A stretch of 64,000 nt of DNA from Parabacteroides goldsteinii (GTDB lineage: Bacteria > Bacteroidota > Bacteroidia > Bacteroidales > Tannerellaceae), in NCBI RefSeq assembly GCF_015550595.1, contig NZ_JADNBB010000014.1, positions 1-64,000 on the forward strand. The letters run 5' to 3'. Both the position numbers and the translations under genes were made by a program. Shown here piece after piece: positions 17,512 to 25,878 of the stretch. The first letter of the stretch is position 1; each line of letters starts with the position of its first letter. The notes under the pieces were generated by a model, which saw only the letters and a program-made list of their open reading frames with translations, was not told the origin of the DNA and did not search any database.

Positions 17512-18834
17512 ATGTATATGAATAAGAATCTTTTTCTTTTTTGGGTATGCCTTTCCTGTTGCCTCTTTTCATCCTGCTATGATGAAAGTAATAAATACGG
17601 CAATGGTCTGGTCGATTCGGTTTTTCGTAATATAAGTACCGATACCTCAACAGTCGTCATTACATCCGTTCTGATCGATTCACTGGAAACATCAGGAAAA
17701 GGGGTGGCGCTAGTCGGAGAATATACACATTCGATCTGGGGAACCATGAAATCGTCGGGATATATTCCTTATACGCGCCCCAGTTACAGTACGGACATCG
17801 ACAAAGTTGTCATACTCGATTCGCTTGTCCTGTCACTGGCCTACGGCAGCTATTATGTAGGGGATACTTTACAATACCAGCAATTCTCGGTTCACCGGCT
17901 AAAAGAGAAAGTTGTATTGAATGACAACAACTACTTATATAATACCTCCTCCTTTTCTTACGAAACCGAGCCAATGGCAACCTGCCGGTTCAGACCCCGC
18001 CCCCAAGGAGTGGACAGGCTGGAGATCCGTCTCCCCGATGAACTGGGACAGAATCTATTGACCCGTTTTCACCAACGGGACGAGGCCGTATCGTCGGAAC
18101 GCTTCGAGGACTATTTCAAAGGAATAGTCATCATCCCCGACGGTTCAGACAACCATTCGATGCTCTCTTTCCAGGTGGCCGATACAATGTCGACTATCGT
18201 ATTACATTACCATATTGTTGAGGAACAAGTAAATGAACAACAGTTGGTATTCTCTCCCAACACATCCACACAATTCAACCATATCGATCATGACAGGACA
18301 GGTACACTGATGGAACCTTTCCCCACGAAACAAGTTGAAATACCTTCCGAATCGCTGGATAACCGGGGTGTATTATTTGGCGGCTTAGGCTGGTTCGCCC
18401 GGTTGGAGTTTCCTTATCTCAACGATATCATGAAGCTGGGGGAAAGAGTGGTCATAGAATCGGCCATGCTCAAACTATATCCGGAACTCGGTACTTATTC
18501 GGAAACAAATGCACTTCCCGACAGTGTCTATCTTTACATTGCCGACGAGAACAATGTCGTTACCGATGCTGTAACGGATTACCTCGGCACACAGGTACAA
18601 GGCGGTACACTTGTAAAAGACGATGTATTCAATGAAAATACTTATTACTATTTCGATGTCACCGATTTCATGCAGCAAGAACTCGGCACAATCGGGATAA
18701 ATAAACACAACCTGCAACTGGTTCTGAACGAAGACAGCTACACCAAAACATTCAAAAATATGACTTTCGGCGACAGGCAAAGCAAGTCGCCCATCGTTTT
18801 ACAGCTAATCTACAAAATATATGAAAGTTATTAA
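17512..18834 (+). CDS. DUF4270 family lipoprotein
   Basis: About 440 residues. A lipoprotein signal (LFLFWVCLSCCLFSSC, with Cys next to YDES) is followed by a long beta-rich domain of the DUF4270 family. Function is unknown. ATGs at 17512 and 17518 are both possible; upstream in-frame codons would precede the signal peptide. The next gene overlaps its end by 14 bp, so the two are coupled. It shares a 258-bp divergent control region with the Kelch gene. Confidence 0.82.
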   Translation: MYMNKNLFLFWVCLSCCLFSSCYDESNKYGNGLVDSVFRNISTDTSTVVITSVLIDSLETSGKGVALVGEYTHSIWGTMKSSGYIPYTRPSYSTDIDKVVILDSLVLSLAYGSYYVGDTLQYQQFSVHRLKEKVVLNDNNYLYNTSSFSYETEPMATCRFRPRPQGVDRLEIRLPDELGQNLLTRFHQRDEAVSSERFEDYFKGIVIIPDGSDNHSMLSFQVADTMSTIVLHYHIVEEQVNEQQLVFSPNTSTQFNHIDHDRTGTLMEPFPTKQVEIPSESLDNRGVLFGGLGWFARLEFPYLNDIMKLGERVVIESAMLKLYPELGTYSETNALPDSVYLYIADENNVVTDAVTDYLGTQVQGGTLVKDDVFNENTYYYFDVTDFMQQELGTIGINKHNLQLVLNEDSYTKTFKNMTFGDRQSKSPIVLQLIYKIYESY

Positions 18835-20026
18835 GTATATATTTTCCTCTCTCTTGTTGACAGCAACAGTAGCGGACGCACAAAACATCATGACCTCTTC
18901 ACCTTATTCGATGTTTGGTATCGGCGAGATCGTAACCGGACTATATGGTTCCAATTCAGCCATGGGGGGCGTTTCCACCGGAATGCGAAATTCATGGTTG
19001 ATAAACACGGAAAATCCGGCCGGACTTTCGGGACTCGACTCATGCAGGCTCTTTGCCGAAGCTTCTGCTTTCGCAAAAGGCGAATCTTATAAGTCGAAGA
19101 GTGGAAGTAGCAACGCGTTCTCCGGAAATATATCGGCCTTTACATTAGCCGGACGAATCATGCCCCGCTGGTATATGGCGGCCGGTCTCACTCCTTATTC
19201 TTCGGTCGGTTATTATTTTCAGAGCACACAGCCGCTCGAAGGTTCACCCGGTTCCTACTATACCAGTACCTTCGAAGGATATGGCGGACTCTCAAAAGTG
19301 TATCTGTCGAATGCTTTCATGCTTTCCTCCTATTTATCGATTGGGGTCAATCTGAATTATATATTCGGAAATATAAAATCGACAGAAAATCAAGGCAGCA
19401 TGACCGTTGAAAACAAAATGTACACAAATGCTTTCTATGCAGACTTCGGAATTCAGTATCACCGGAATCTGGCCAGGGACAAATCGATTACGATTGGAGC
19501 AGTCTATGGATACAAGCAACGTTTGAAAATGGACAATTCCATTATCATAACAAACGGTAATGTGGAGACAGAGCAGAACGAAAAGAGCTCCTCCCAACAT
19601 CTACCTCAATACATGGGGATCGGGGGATCATTGATCTATCAAAAATGGACGTATGCCCTCGACTATAAGTTTCAGCAATACAGCTCTCTGTCATCGGGCG
19701 ACAGCAGGGTTACATTTAAAGATGCACACGAAGTACGTGCCGGAGTCTGTTATTTTCCGAACGGATATTCTTCCAGTAGCTACTGGAAACGAATGTCTTA
19801 CAAGGCTGGTATCAACGTCTCGACCCCCTATATGAACATAAGCGGACAATCCGGCCTTTCGTGGCGGGCAAGCATAGGTATGGGATTACCTGTTCTGAAC
19901 GGACATTTCAACACTGCCATTTTCCATGAACGGACACAACTGAAGAACAATACTTTCCAAAAAGACGTTACAGGGATAACGGTTACTTATACGTTAAGCG
20001 AGTTACTTTATAAGATGAAATTGTAA
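18821..20026 (+). CDS. Outer-membrane beta-barrel protein
   Basis: A 401-residue protein with a signal peptide ending near ATVADAQ and then alternating hydrophobic/aromatic strands through to the C-terminus (VTGITVTYTLSELLYKMKL). The N-terminal SPYSMFGIGE and SAMGGVSTGMRN motifs occur in FadL/PorV-like Bacteroidetes barrels. It probably acts as an outer-membrane channel or partner of the DUF4270 lipoprotein encoded just upstream (14-bp overlap). Confidence 0.8.
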   Translation: MKVIKYIFSSLLLTATVADAQNIMTSSPYSMFGIGEIVTGLYGSNSAMGGVSTGMRNSWLINTENPAGLSGLDSCRLFAEASAFAKGESYKSKSGSSNAFSGNISAFTLAGRIMPRWYMAAGLTPYSSVGYYFQSTQPLEGSPGSYYTSTFEGYGGLSKVYLSNAFMLSSYLSIGVNLNYIFGNIKSTENQGSMTVENKMYTNAFYADFGIQYHRNLARDKSITIGAVYGYKQRLKMDNSIIITNGNVETEQNEKSSSQHLPQYMGIGGSLIYQKWTYALDYKFQQYSSLSSGDSRVTFKDAHEVRAGVCYFPNGYSSSSYWKRMSYKAGINVSTPYMNISGQSGLSWRASIGMGLPVLNGHFNTAIFHERTQLKNNTFQKDVTGITVTYTLSELLYKMKL

Positions 20027-20046
20027 ATGGTTAATGATAAAAAACG

Positions 20047-20079
20047 AACGTCTGCACTCTATTAATCAGTGCAGACGTT
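20047..20079. terminator. Bidirectional terminator
   Basis: AACGTCTGCACT (20047-20058) pairs perfectly with AGTGCAGACGTT (20068-20079) between the convergent barrel and methyltransferase genes, with short T/A runs on both sides. Confidence 0.85.
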
Positions 20080-20083
20080 ATCT

Positions 20084-20728
20084 TTACTTACGAATAATGA
20101 CTGAAAAGTCCATTACGAATCCGAAAAACCAGTTACATTTGACAGAGCAATTTGTTGCTCCTGCTTCTTTACAAATGGAAATAATTTGCTTTTGAGTGAG
20201 TAGGTTCATATAGTCACCCGTAGCCCAATCTTTTCCTAAGAGATGTAGAATCCTGTCAAATTGTTTCTTGGGCAGCCAATGGATAAAAGGTAATTTAGTA
20301 TGGAGGTCAAAAGGAAAAAATCTATTGGGCGTAGTAAAATAAACCACCTTACATGTACGTAACATCTCTTTTATGAATAGAGTCTGTTTATCATGCTTAC
20401 CGACATGTTCGATAACCGCATTGCTCCAGCCAATATCAAATGTATCATTTTCAAAAGGAAAAAGATTTCCATCATACCGGACAACAGTTACTTGAGGGTA
20501 TAGAGTCCTGAAGTCCCCTTCTTCTCTCGCATCTTCAATTCCTAATGCGGTAATATTCTTTTGGTATGGATAATGTTTTTCCAAATAATTAGCTTCTTCG
20601 CTATAATTATTCTCGGTAAATCCTACATCAAGAATTTTATCATCCATACCTGGTTTGATCATTTGTAAAAAGTGATTGTATTTACGACCACGATTAAATT
20701 TGCTGATCTTATTAGCTAAGTTCATCAT
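20084..20728 (-). CDS. SAM-dependent methyltransferase (class I)
   Basis: A 214-residue Rossmann-fold methyltransferase of the Methyltransf_11 type: motif I region KILDVGFTE (about 33-41), an acidic post-I segment, DGNLFPFENDTFDIGWSNAVIEHV (motif II region) and YFTTPNRFFPF. The VGFTE replaces the usual GxGxG, so activity is not certain. The substrate is unknown; similar genes lie in surface-glycan loci. Two ATGs in a row (20728, 20725) can start it. The 52-codon ORF and candidate invertible promoter A lie upstream on the same strand. Confidence 0.8.
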   Translation of the reverse strand: MMNLANKISKFNRGRKYNHFLQMIKPGMDDKILDVGFTENNYSEEANYLEKHYPYQKNITALGIEDAREEGDFRTLYPQVTVVRYDGNLFPFENDTFDIGWSNAVIEHVGKHDKQTLFIKEMLRTCKVVYFTTPNRFFPFDLHTKLPFIHWLPKKQFDRILHLLGKDWATGDYMNLLTQKQIISICKEAGATNCSVKCNWFFGFVMDFSVIIRK

Positions 20729-20792
20729 TGCTTTTCATTTTTATAATTGAAGTTTCATATACCTACTTTATTTTAGTGAGTTTACCTTTTTA

Positions 20793-20951
20793 TTAGGGTG
20801 TTTGTATCACTTCCAATAATTCCAATCCTGCTATCACCGACCCGTAACTCATCCCTTCGATGATGTTCAGCGTATAGTCATTCTTGTCGGCTATAAGCTT
20901 GTTTTCATTGGTATTTCCACGTAATATATTCGATTTTACCTTTTTTGCCAT
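20793..20951 (-). CDS. 52-residue hypothetical ORF behind candidate invertible promoter A
   Basis: Starts at ATG 20951 (MAKKVKSNILRGNTNENK) and ends at TAA 20793-20795 with LEVIQTP. No signal peptide or membrane segment and no family that I recognise. It deserves mention because its ATG lies about 60 nt beyond the left repeat of the invertible-promoter-like segment, as the surface-protein gene does at the second segment. It may be a short protein, a leader ORF for the methyltransferase, or the scar of a lost surface gene. Confidence 0.4.
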   Translation of the reverse strand: MAKKVKSNILRGNTNENKLIADKNDYTLNIIEGMSYGSVIAGLELLEVIQTP

Positions 20952-21018
20952 AATTAAAGCAGTCTTAGCATTAAAAATAGTGTTGATTTACAATCCTTAC
21001 AAAAAGATAATGACTAGA

Positions 21019-21042
21019 TTAAACGTTCCTTTATTTTAGTCA
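21019..21042. repeat. Left inverted repeat of candidate invertible segment A
   Basis: TTAAACGTTCCTTTATTTTA plus GTCA; it matches the reverse complement of 21166-21189 at 22 of 24 positions. The same core, CGTTCCTTT, is found in both repeats of segment B. TAGTCAT/ATGACTA ends flank the unit. Confidence 0.8.
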
Positions 21043-21045
21043 TCC

Positions 21046-21077
21046 CAAAGATCGTTCTTTATATTTGAATATTCAAA
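21046..21077 (-). promoter_or_regulatory. Promoter inside candidate invertible segment A (ON orientation)
   Basis: Minus strand: TTTG (21074-21077), 20 bp, then GATCTTTG (21046-21053), one base off the TAnnTTTG consensus. It abuts the left repeat and points to the 52-codon ORF and the methyltransferase gene. Confidence 0.5.
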
Positions 21078-21165
21078 GGATAGAGTCTTTTTTATTTGCT
21101 ATATATCAATACGTTGTCTCACTTTTTTACTTCAATCCTTTAGACCTATTTCTTGGCGTAAATTG

Positions 21166-21189
21166 TGACTAAAAAAAAGGAACGATTAA
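21166..21189. repeat. Right inverted repeat of candidate invertible segment A
   Basis: Reverse-complement partner of 21019-21042 (22 of 24 positions), 123 bp apart. Together they enclose one Bacteroidetes-type promoter. Confidence 0.8.
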
Positions 21190-21398
21190 ATCGTCCACAG
21201 CCCCATCCTTACTTATTATATAAAAATCAAGGGATAGCACAAAAAGGCAGATTAGAAGTAACCTAATCAACACATGTCCGGTAACGAAATAATCAGAAAC
21301 TAATCGACAAACAAAAATATTTAGTATACTTAATTCGTATCGGACTTAATAAGAAGAGAATTGAGAACTTTTGATAAAAACTGATAGTTCATAAAAAA
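21190..21398. other. Gene-free AT-rich spacer
   Basis: No ORF, repeat or promoter that I can support lies between segment A and the terminator of the YhiM-like gene. Confidence 0.5.
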
Positions 21399-21421
21399 GG
21401 ACAGATTGAAGAAACCTGTCC
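21399..21421 (-). terminator. Terminator of the YhiM-like gene
   Basis: GGACAG (21399-21404) pairs with CTGTCC (21416-21421), followed by TTTTTT on the minus strand. Confidence 0.75.
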
Positions 21422-21448
21422 CTACAATACATCAAGGATATAAATCAT

Positions 21449-22495
21449 TTACTTAGAAGACGTTCCGCTCTCCAGAATACTCACAATAGAAAACAATGTA
21501 AAACAAATGCCGCCTAATCCGGCCAGGACACGTGCCGGGACAAAGTAGTAATCATGAACGGAACCCAGCTCAAACAGAAAAGCCGAAAGGAACAGGCAAG
21601 TCAATGCCGTGAAGATCGGTATCAACGGAATACGGTTAGACAACTTAAACTCATGCCGCCATATTTTTGAAAGCAGGATCACCTTACTGGATATGCTATA
21701 ACAAACCAACCCTAACCCGATCATGATATAACCTGTAACACCATTGGCCGGATTAATTGTCCCCAAAATAAGAATAACTCCCCAAATGACACATAAACTT
21801 CCCATGATCAACACCATAACCGGCCATATCAAACGTTCGTTAGGAGAAAATATATTCCGGATCTGACGGGCAATGGTAGCAACCAACGCTATCAGACTGG
21901 TACAGATACAAGCCAACCCAATCATCACATGTCCAGCTACAAAATATTTGGAACTATGGTCTTCATTCGCTAATAACCAAAATGCCCATATCCAGGCAAC
22001 CAATGCTATTCCTCCGGCAATGGCAATTAGAGTCAGCCCCTGTGCCCGTGTAAATGCTTCGGGAGGAACATCATGGTCTGTTTTCTTCGAATTAACCGTG
22101 ATCATCGTGAAACGGGTAGAAGATGTTGCTGTAGTTGCTACACATGCGGTAATAAGTCCAACTCCACAGATAACATGCCCGGCTACGAACGAAGCCGAAT
22201 CAGGCGACTCCATTATGTGGACTCCGATTATCACAGTCAGAAGTGCCGATAAGTAACCGAGTGCCGGCAGTGCGTACCGGCTCACCATCCCGAAAGTATT
22301 TATGATCTGCCGGATAATCGTTGCCGCCGTGGAAAAGAGTGCAATACAGATCATCCCCAGGGAAAAGACAACCGGACCCGCTACAAATTTGCCAGGGTCT
22401 GTTCCATATTCATAAACGAATAAACCATAACTGAAACAGAACAGAGCCATCAATAGTGGGATCGCCCTGAATAAAACACTAATGCCGTAATTCAT
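21449..22495 (-). CDS. yhiM: YhiM-like inner membrane protein (DUF2776)
   Basis: A 348-residue polytopic membrane protein with about ten hydrophobic segments. It matches E. coli YhiM (DUF2776) in my memory of that sequence: the repeated FVAGHV motif, RIPLIPIFTALTCLFLSAFL and the ending VGLGGICFTLFSIVSILE-like segment. The recurrent FVAG(H/P)V units at about 37, 106 and 186 indicate internal duplication. YhiM has been linked to growth at low pH in E. coli; the molecular activity is unknown. Here it lies 103 bp downstream of a LytTR gene on the same strand, which may regulate it. Confidence 0.85.
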   Translation of the reverse strand: MNYGISVLFRAIPLLMALFCFSYGLFVYEYGTDPGKFVAGPVVFSLGMICIALFSTAATIIRQIINTFGMVSRYALPALGYLSALLTVIIGVHIMESPDSASFVAGHVICGVGLITACVATTATSSTRFTMITVNSKKTDHDVPPEAFTRAQGLTLIAIAGGIALVAWIWAFWLLANEDHSSKYFVAGHVMIGLACICTSLIALVATIARQIRNIFSPNERLIWPVMVLIMGSLCVIWGVILILGTINPANGVTGYIMIGLGLVCYSISSKVILLSKIWRHEFKLSNRIPLIPIFTALTCLFLSAFLFELGSVHDYYFVPARVLAGLGGICFTLFSIVSILESGTSSK

Positions 22496-22598
22496 AGTCT
22501 ATTTGCTTTAAATTTTCAACCAAACAGACTGAATTACGGCTTTGTTCCTTTAATTAGATTTTTATAGAATCTTTTTAGTTATCAGGAGTAGGATCAAC

Positions 22599-23036
22599 TT
22601 ATTCCTGTAAAGCCAACCTCCCCATAAGAACCGGTAGATACGAATCGCTGATAGGAATCAGTTCATCGCCGATACGTATCCTTTTCCGTTCAATATAACT
22701 GATATGGGAAAGGGCAACGATATAAGAACGGTGCACACGACAGAATAACCCGTCGGTGAGATTTTCTTCAAACCGCTTCAGGCTGACCTGCGAGAGCAGC
22801 GGCTTCCCCGTGGTGCGATGGATCTTGACGTAATCGCCATAGCCTTCCAGAAAAAGTATTTCCTCCCTGCGAAGGCGAATGATCTTACTTCCTTCCCGAA
22901 CAAAAACAGGTTGTTCAGTTTGTTCCTTGTGCAAGACTTCATGCACATCAGCGAGTGCTTTATCCAACTTCTCAAAATACCCCATCAGGGTGTTCAACGT
23001 AGAAGCATCTCCATCGAAAGTAATGCATTTCAACAT
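22599..23036 (-). CDS. LytTR DNA-binding protein lacking a full receiver domain
   Basis: 145 residues. The C-terminal ~100 (from VFVREGSKIIRLRREEILFLEGYGDYVKIH to the end) form a complete LytTR DNA-binding domain. The N-terminal ~35 residues (MLKCITFDGDASTLNTLMGYFEKLDKA) resemble the first strand and helix of a response-regulator receiver domain, but the phosphorylation Asp and the rest are missing. So this is either a stand-alone LytTR factor or a regulator with an internal receiver deletion. It lies 154 bp downstream of a complete LytTR regulator and just before the yhiM-like gene. Confidence 0.85.
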   Translation of the reverse strand: MLKCITFDGDASTLNTLMGYFEKLDKALADVHEVLHKEQTEQPVFVREGSKIIRLRREEILFLEGYGDYVKIHRTTGKPLLSQVSLKRFEENLTDGLFCRVHRSYIVALSHISYIERKRIRIGDELIPISDSYLPVLMGRLALQE

Positions 23037-23190
23037 ACTAGAGTCTCTTTTTAGTTTACACTACAAATAAATAAGAATATTCGGTGAACAAAAGTTAACC
23101 ACCGACAAATGGTACAACTTGATCGGTGAATCGCCTTAGGAGGCAGGGTGAAAAAACTTGCTTTCCGGATGCAGTATTTTCGCCAGGTCG

Positions 23191-23946
23191 CTATTCCATC
23201 AGTATCCATTTCTTGAATACCGGTGTTTTTGTCTTACTGATGATAATACGCTCCGGAACCGGTAAAGTCAGATTAACCGACAAACGGCTGCCAAACCAAA
23301 GGTCGATATCCTTTATGGCTTTACGGGCAATGATAAATTGACGGTTGGCACGAAAAAAGTCTTTTCCGTCGAGTTGGTCGCCTAAGGTATCAAGCGTACG
23401 GTCCACCGGATGTTGTTTGCCATCGGAGGTATAAGCCGTTACTCTCTCGTTTGCCGTATAGAAATAAAGGATATCATCTACCTGCAAAGGGTAGAACTTA
23501 TCACTGAGCATGATAAGCAGGCTTTTGATGACATGCCGCTTTTGTATCGTATCGTTCGTCTGACGGATATGTGCCAGCCGCTCTTCCGGACTGAACAGCC
23601 GCAACTTACTCAACGCCCGTTCCAAAGAGGTCACTGTGACCGGTTTCAATAGATAATCGATACTGCTAACCTGAAAGGCCTGCAGCGCATACTCATCATA
23701 AGCCGTTGTAAAAACGACCGGGGCTTCAACCTCAACCTGCTCGAATATCTTAAAAGCGCTACCGTCTGCCAGATGAATATCCATAAAAATAACATCCGGA
23801 TGAGGGAAGGAACGGAAGTAGGCTACACTTTCCTCTATACTCTCCAGTTCGGCTATTACCTCGATCGGTATAATCGTATTCTGTGCCAGTATCGCTTTCA
23901 AGGAGCTTACCGCAGCAGTTTCATCTTCAATAATTACAGCATTCAT
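23191..23946 (-). CDS. LytTR-family response regulator
   Basis: A 251-residue regulator. Receiver domain at 1-120 with acidic EDE near the start, phospho-acceptor Asp in VIFMDIHLADG (about 57) and the conserved Lys in LLKPV (about 107); LytTR DNA-binding domain at about 145-250. It is phosphorylated by the kinase encoded 34 bp upstream and controls unknown targets, probably including neighbours. Confidence 0.93.
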   Translation of the reverse strand: MNAVIIEDETAAVSSLKAILAQNTIIPIEVIAELESIEESVAYFRSFPHPDVIFMDIHLADGSAFKIFEQVEVEAPVVFTTAYDEYALQAFQVSSIDYLLKPVTVTSLERALSKLRLFSPEERLAHIRQTNDTIQKRHVIKSLLIMLSDKFYPLQVDDILYFYTANERVTAYTSDGKQHPVDRTLDTLGDQLDGKDFFRANRQFIIARKAIKDIDLWFGSRLSVNLTLPVPERIIISKTKTPVFKKWILME

Positions 23947-23980
23947 ACGGATAATTAATTAATTGACAATTAAATTAGAC

Positions 23981-25135
23981 CTAAACGGACAGATCGGACA
24001 GCGGAAGGGAGACTTTAAAATATTCTTTCCGGTTGGATATATTGATATCTTTTCCGGTGAGCAAACGATAACGTCCCCAAAGATTTTTAAGTCCGATACC
24101 GCTGCTATGCCCCTCCTCTACCTTCGGATGTACTTTGTTGGATACCACCAAAGTGTTCTCCTTTGTAGTATAAATGTCAATTTGTAGTGGATACTGCTTA
24201 CTGATTACATTATGTTTTACTGCATTTTCAATTAATGGCAATACACTAAGGATAGGCAAAGACCAGAGTAACAGTCTCGGTTCGGCCTGTATAGAGAAAA
24301 AAAGTTTGCCTTCATAACGTACACCAAGCAGATAAGTATAGGCCTTTACAAACTGTAACTCCTCTGCTAAAGTGACCATTTCCTTCTTGTTACTCTGGAG
24401 GATATACCGGAAAACATTCGACAGTTCATCCAAGTATGTCAATGTATGTTCCTTTTCTCCATTACGGATCAGAGAATTGAGTCCGTTGAGTGAGTTAAAG
24501 AAGAAATGGGGATTGATCTGCCCCATCAGGGCATTATAGGAAGTTTGCAGTTTCTCCGTTTTTAGTTTTTCATACTCTAGCATCATTTGTTGTTTGCCGC
24601 TTATCAAACGTATCAGTAACACACTGAGCAGCACGGTTAACAGGACAAACAGATGTTCCGTCATCTGCGGATGAAAAGCAATAGATCTGGATAGGAGAAT
24701 ATCCCCCTCCGGTCGATCCGGTCGCACCTCCATATTTTTTCTGGCTTTGGATATAGGCCTTCCATATCCAGGAATGATCTTATCCGACCGCCTTTCAATA
24801 ATCACGGTTTCATGAACAGTGGGAACTTCAGCGACTTCAAATATTGCTTTCTGCACGATCGGATATACAGCCAGCAGTCCCAATCCCACCATCACACTTA
24901 CTCCACCGGCAAATATCGCTACTTTATATTCCCTTTGCTTAAATATCTTATCCCCCAGTTTATACATCTGCATATTTACAATGAAAAGAAGGAAAGCAAA
25001 CAGAAAGAACCACACAAGCGGAAAATAGAATAAATAATCATACTTACGCATCAGCATCGAGAAGTTGACAAACAGACTCAACAATACCGATACGATAAAG
25101 CCAATCAATAGATCGTTCTTTACGGAATGTCGCAT
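23981..25135 (-). CDS. LytS-type sensor histidine kinase
   Basis: A 384-residue membrane kinase. Four N-terminal membrane segments (about 10-30, 36-56, 72-95, 160-180), with a periplasmic loop between the last two, then a His_kinase domain with the phospho-accepting His in QINPHFFFNSLNGL and an ATPase domain with PLIENAVKHN and GIGLKNLWGRY. It forms a two-component system with the LytTR regulator directly downstream. The signal is unknown. Confidence 0.93.
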   Translation of the reverse strand: MRHSVKNDLLIGFIVSVLLSLFVNFSMLMRKYDYLFYFPLVWFFLFAFLLFIVNMQMYKLGDKIFKQREYKVAIFAGGVSVMVGLGLLAVYPIVQKAIFEVAEVPTVHETVIIERRSDKIIPGYGRPISKARKNMEVRPDRPEGDILLSRSIAFHPQMTEHLFVLLTVLLSVLLIRLISGKQQMMLEYEKLKTEKLQTSYNALMGQINPHFFFNSLNGLNSLIRNGEKEHTLTYLDELSNVFRYILQSNKKEMVTLAEELQFVKAYTYLLGVRYEGKLFFSIQAEPRLLLWSLPILSVLPLIENAVKHNVISKQYPLQIDIYTTKENTLVVSNKVHPKVEEGHSSGIGLKNLWGRYRLLTGKDINISNRKEYFKVSLPLSDLSV

Positions 25136-25156
25136 AAAGGATTTATTTAGTGGCTA

Positions 25157-25164
25157 CAAAGATA
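25157..25164 (-). promoter_or_regulatory. -7 element of the LytS-LytTR operon
   Basis: TATCTTTG on the minus strand, 22 bp from the start codon. The nearest TTG is at a shorter distance than usual. Confidence 0.45.
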
Positions 25165-25278
25165 AGTATCCCAGGAAGTCAAAAGTATATAAACCGACGA
25201 AACGGACAAAAACATCGGCGAAACGCCTGTCTTATTGATCGAACATTTTACGGGCAGCAGACAAAAGGACATAAAAAA

Positions 25279-25308
25279 AGGTTACCCGCAATGAGTAACC
25301 TTTTTTTA
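25279..25308. terminator. rplS: Terminator of rplS
   Basis: AGGTTAC (25279-25285) pairs with GTAACCT (25295-25301), flanked by A7 and T7. The hairpin is strong on both strands; on the minus strand it ends rplS. Confidence 0.9.
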
Positions 25309-25329
25309 TGGTAATTAAATCCCAAAGGA

Positions 25330-25677
25330 TTAGAATCTTCTTTCTTTGATTCTTGCTTTCTTACCAGTAAGAGCACGCAGGTAATACAATTTAGCGCGAC
25401 GTACTTTACCAAGTTTGTTTACAGTGATGCTGTCGATGAACGGAGATTCCATCGGGAAAATTCTCTCTACACCTACATTTTCAGACATCTTACGAACTGT
25501 GAAACGTTTTTTGTCACCGTGTCCTGAGATACGGATAACTACACCTCTGTACTGCTGGATACGTTCCTTGTTACCTTCTTTAATACGGTAAGCTACTGTA
25601 ATAGTGTCACCACTCTGGAATTTAGGATATTCCTTCTTTGTAGCAAACGCTTCTTCTGCAATCTTAATTAAATCCAT
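25330..25677 (-). CDS. rplS: 50S ribosomal protein L19
   Basis: 115-residue large-subunit protein at the subunit interface, bridging to 16S r[25 protein letters not shown] and the QYRGVVI motif, and the ending [16 protein letters not shown], are diagnostic. Normal length. It is transcribed alone here, without the trmD/rimM partners found in many bacteria. Confidence 0.97.
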   Translation of the reverse strand: MDLIKIAEEAFATKKEYPKFQSGDTITVAYRIKEGNKERIQQYRGVVIRISGHGDKKRFTVRKMSENVGVERIFPMESPFIDSITVNKLGKVRRAKLYYLRALTGKKARIKERRF

Positions 25678-25846
25678 TGTTTTATAGCTTTTTAATTGTA
25701 ATTTTAAACGAAACGCAATATAACGGGCTACTTCTCCCGACAGAGATTACGCAAAGCGGATGCAAAGTAACGAAAGATTTATTTTATACGCAAGTAGTTT
25801 AGGTAATAAAAGTCTGCATAGTATTAGACTTTTCAACTTATTTTCC

Positions 25847-25854
25847 TATTTTTG
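25847..25854 (+). promoter_or_regulatory. -7 element of the GH3-hydrolase gene
   Basis: TATTTTTG, 25 bp before the ATG at 25879. It rules out start codons at or before 25852. Confidence 0.5.
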
Positions 25855-25878
25855 GTGGATAATAATGACAACGTGAAG

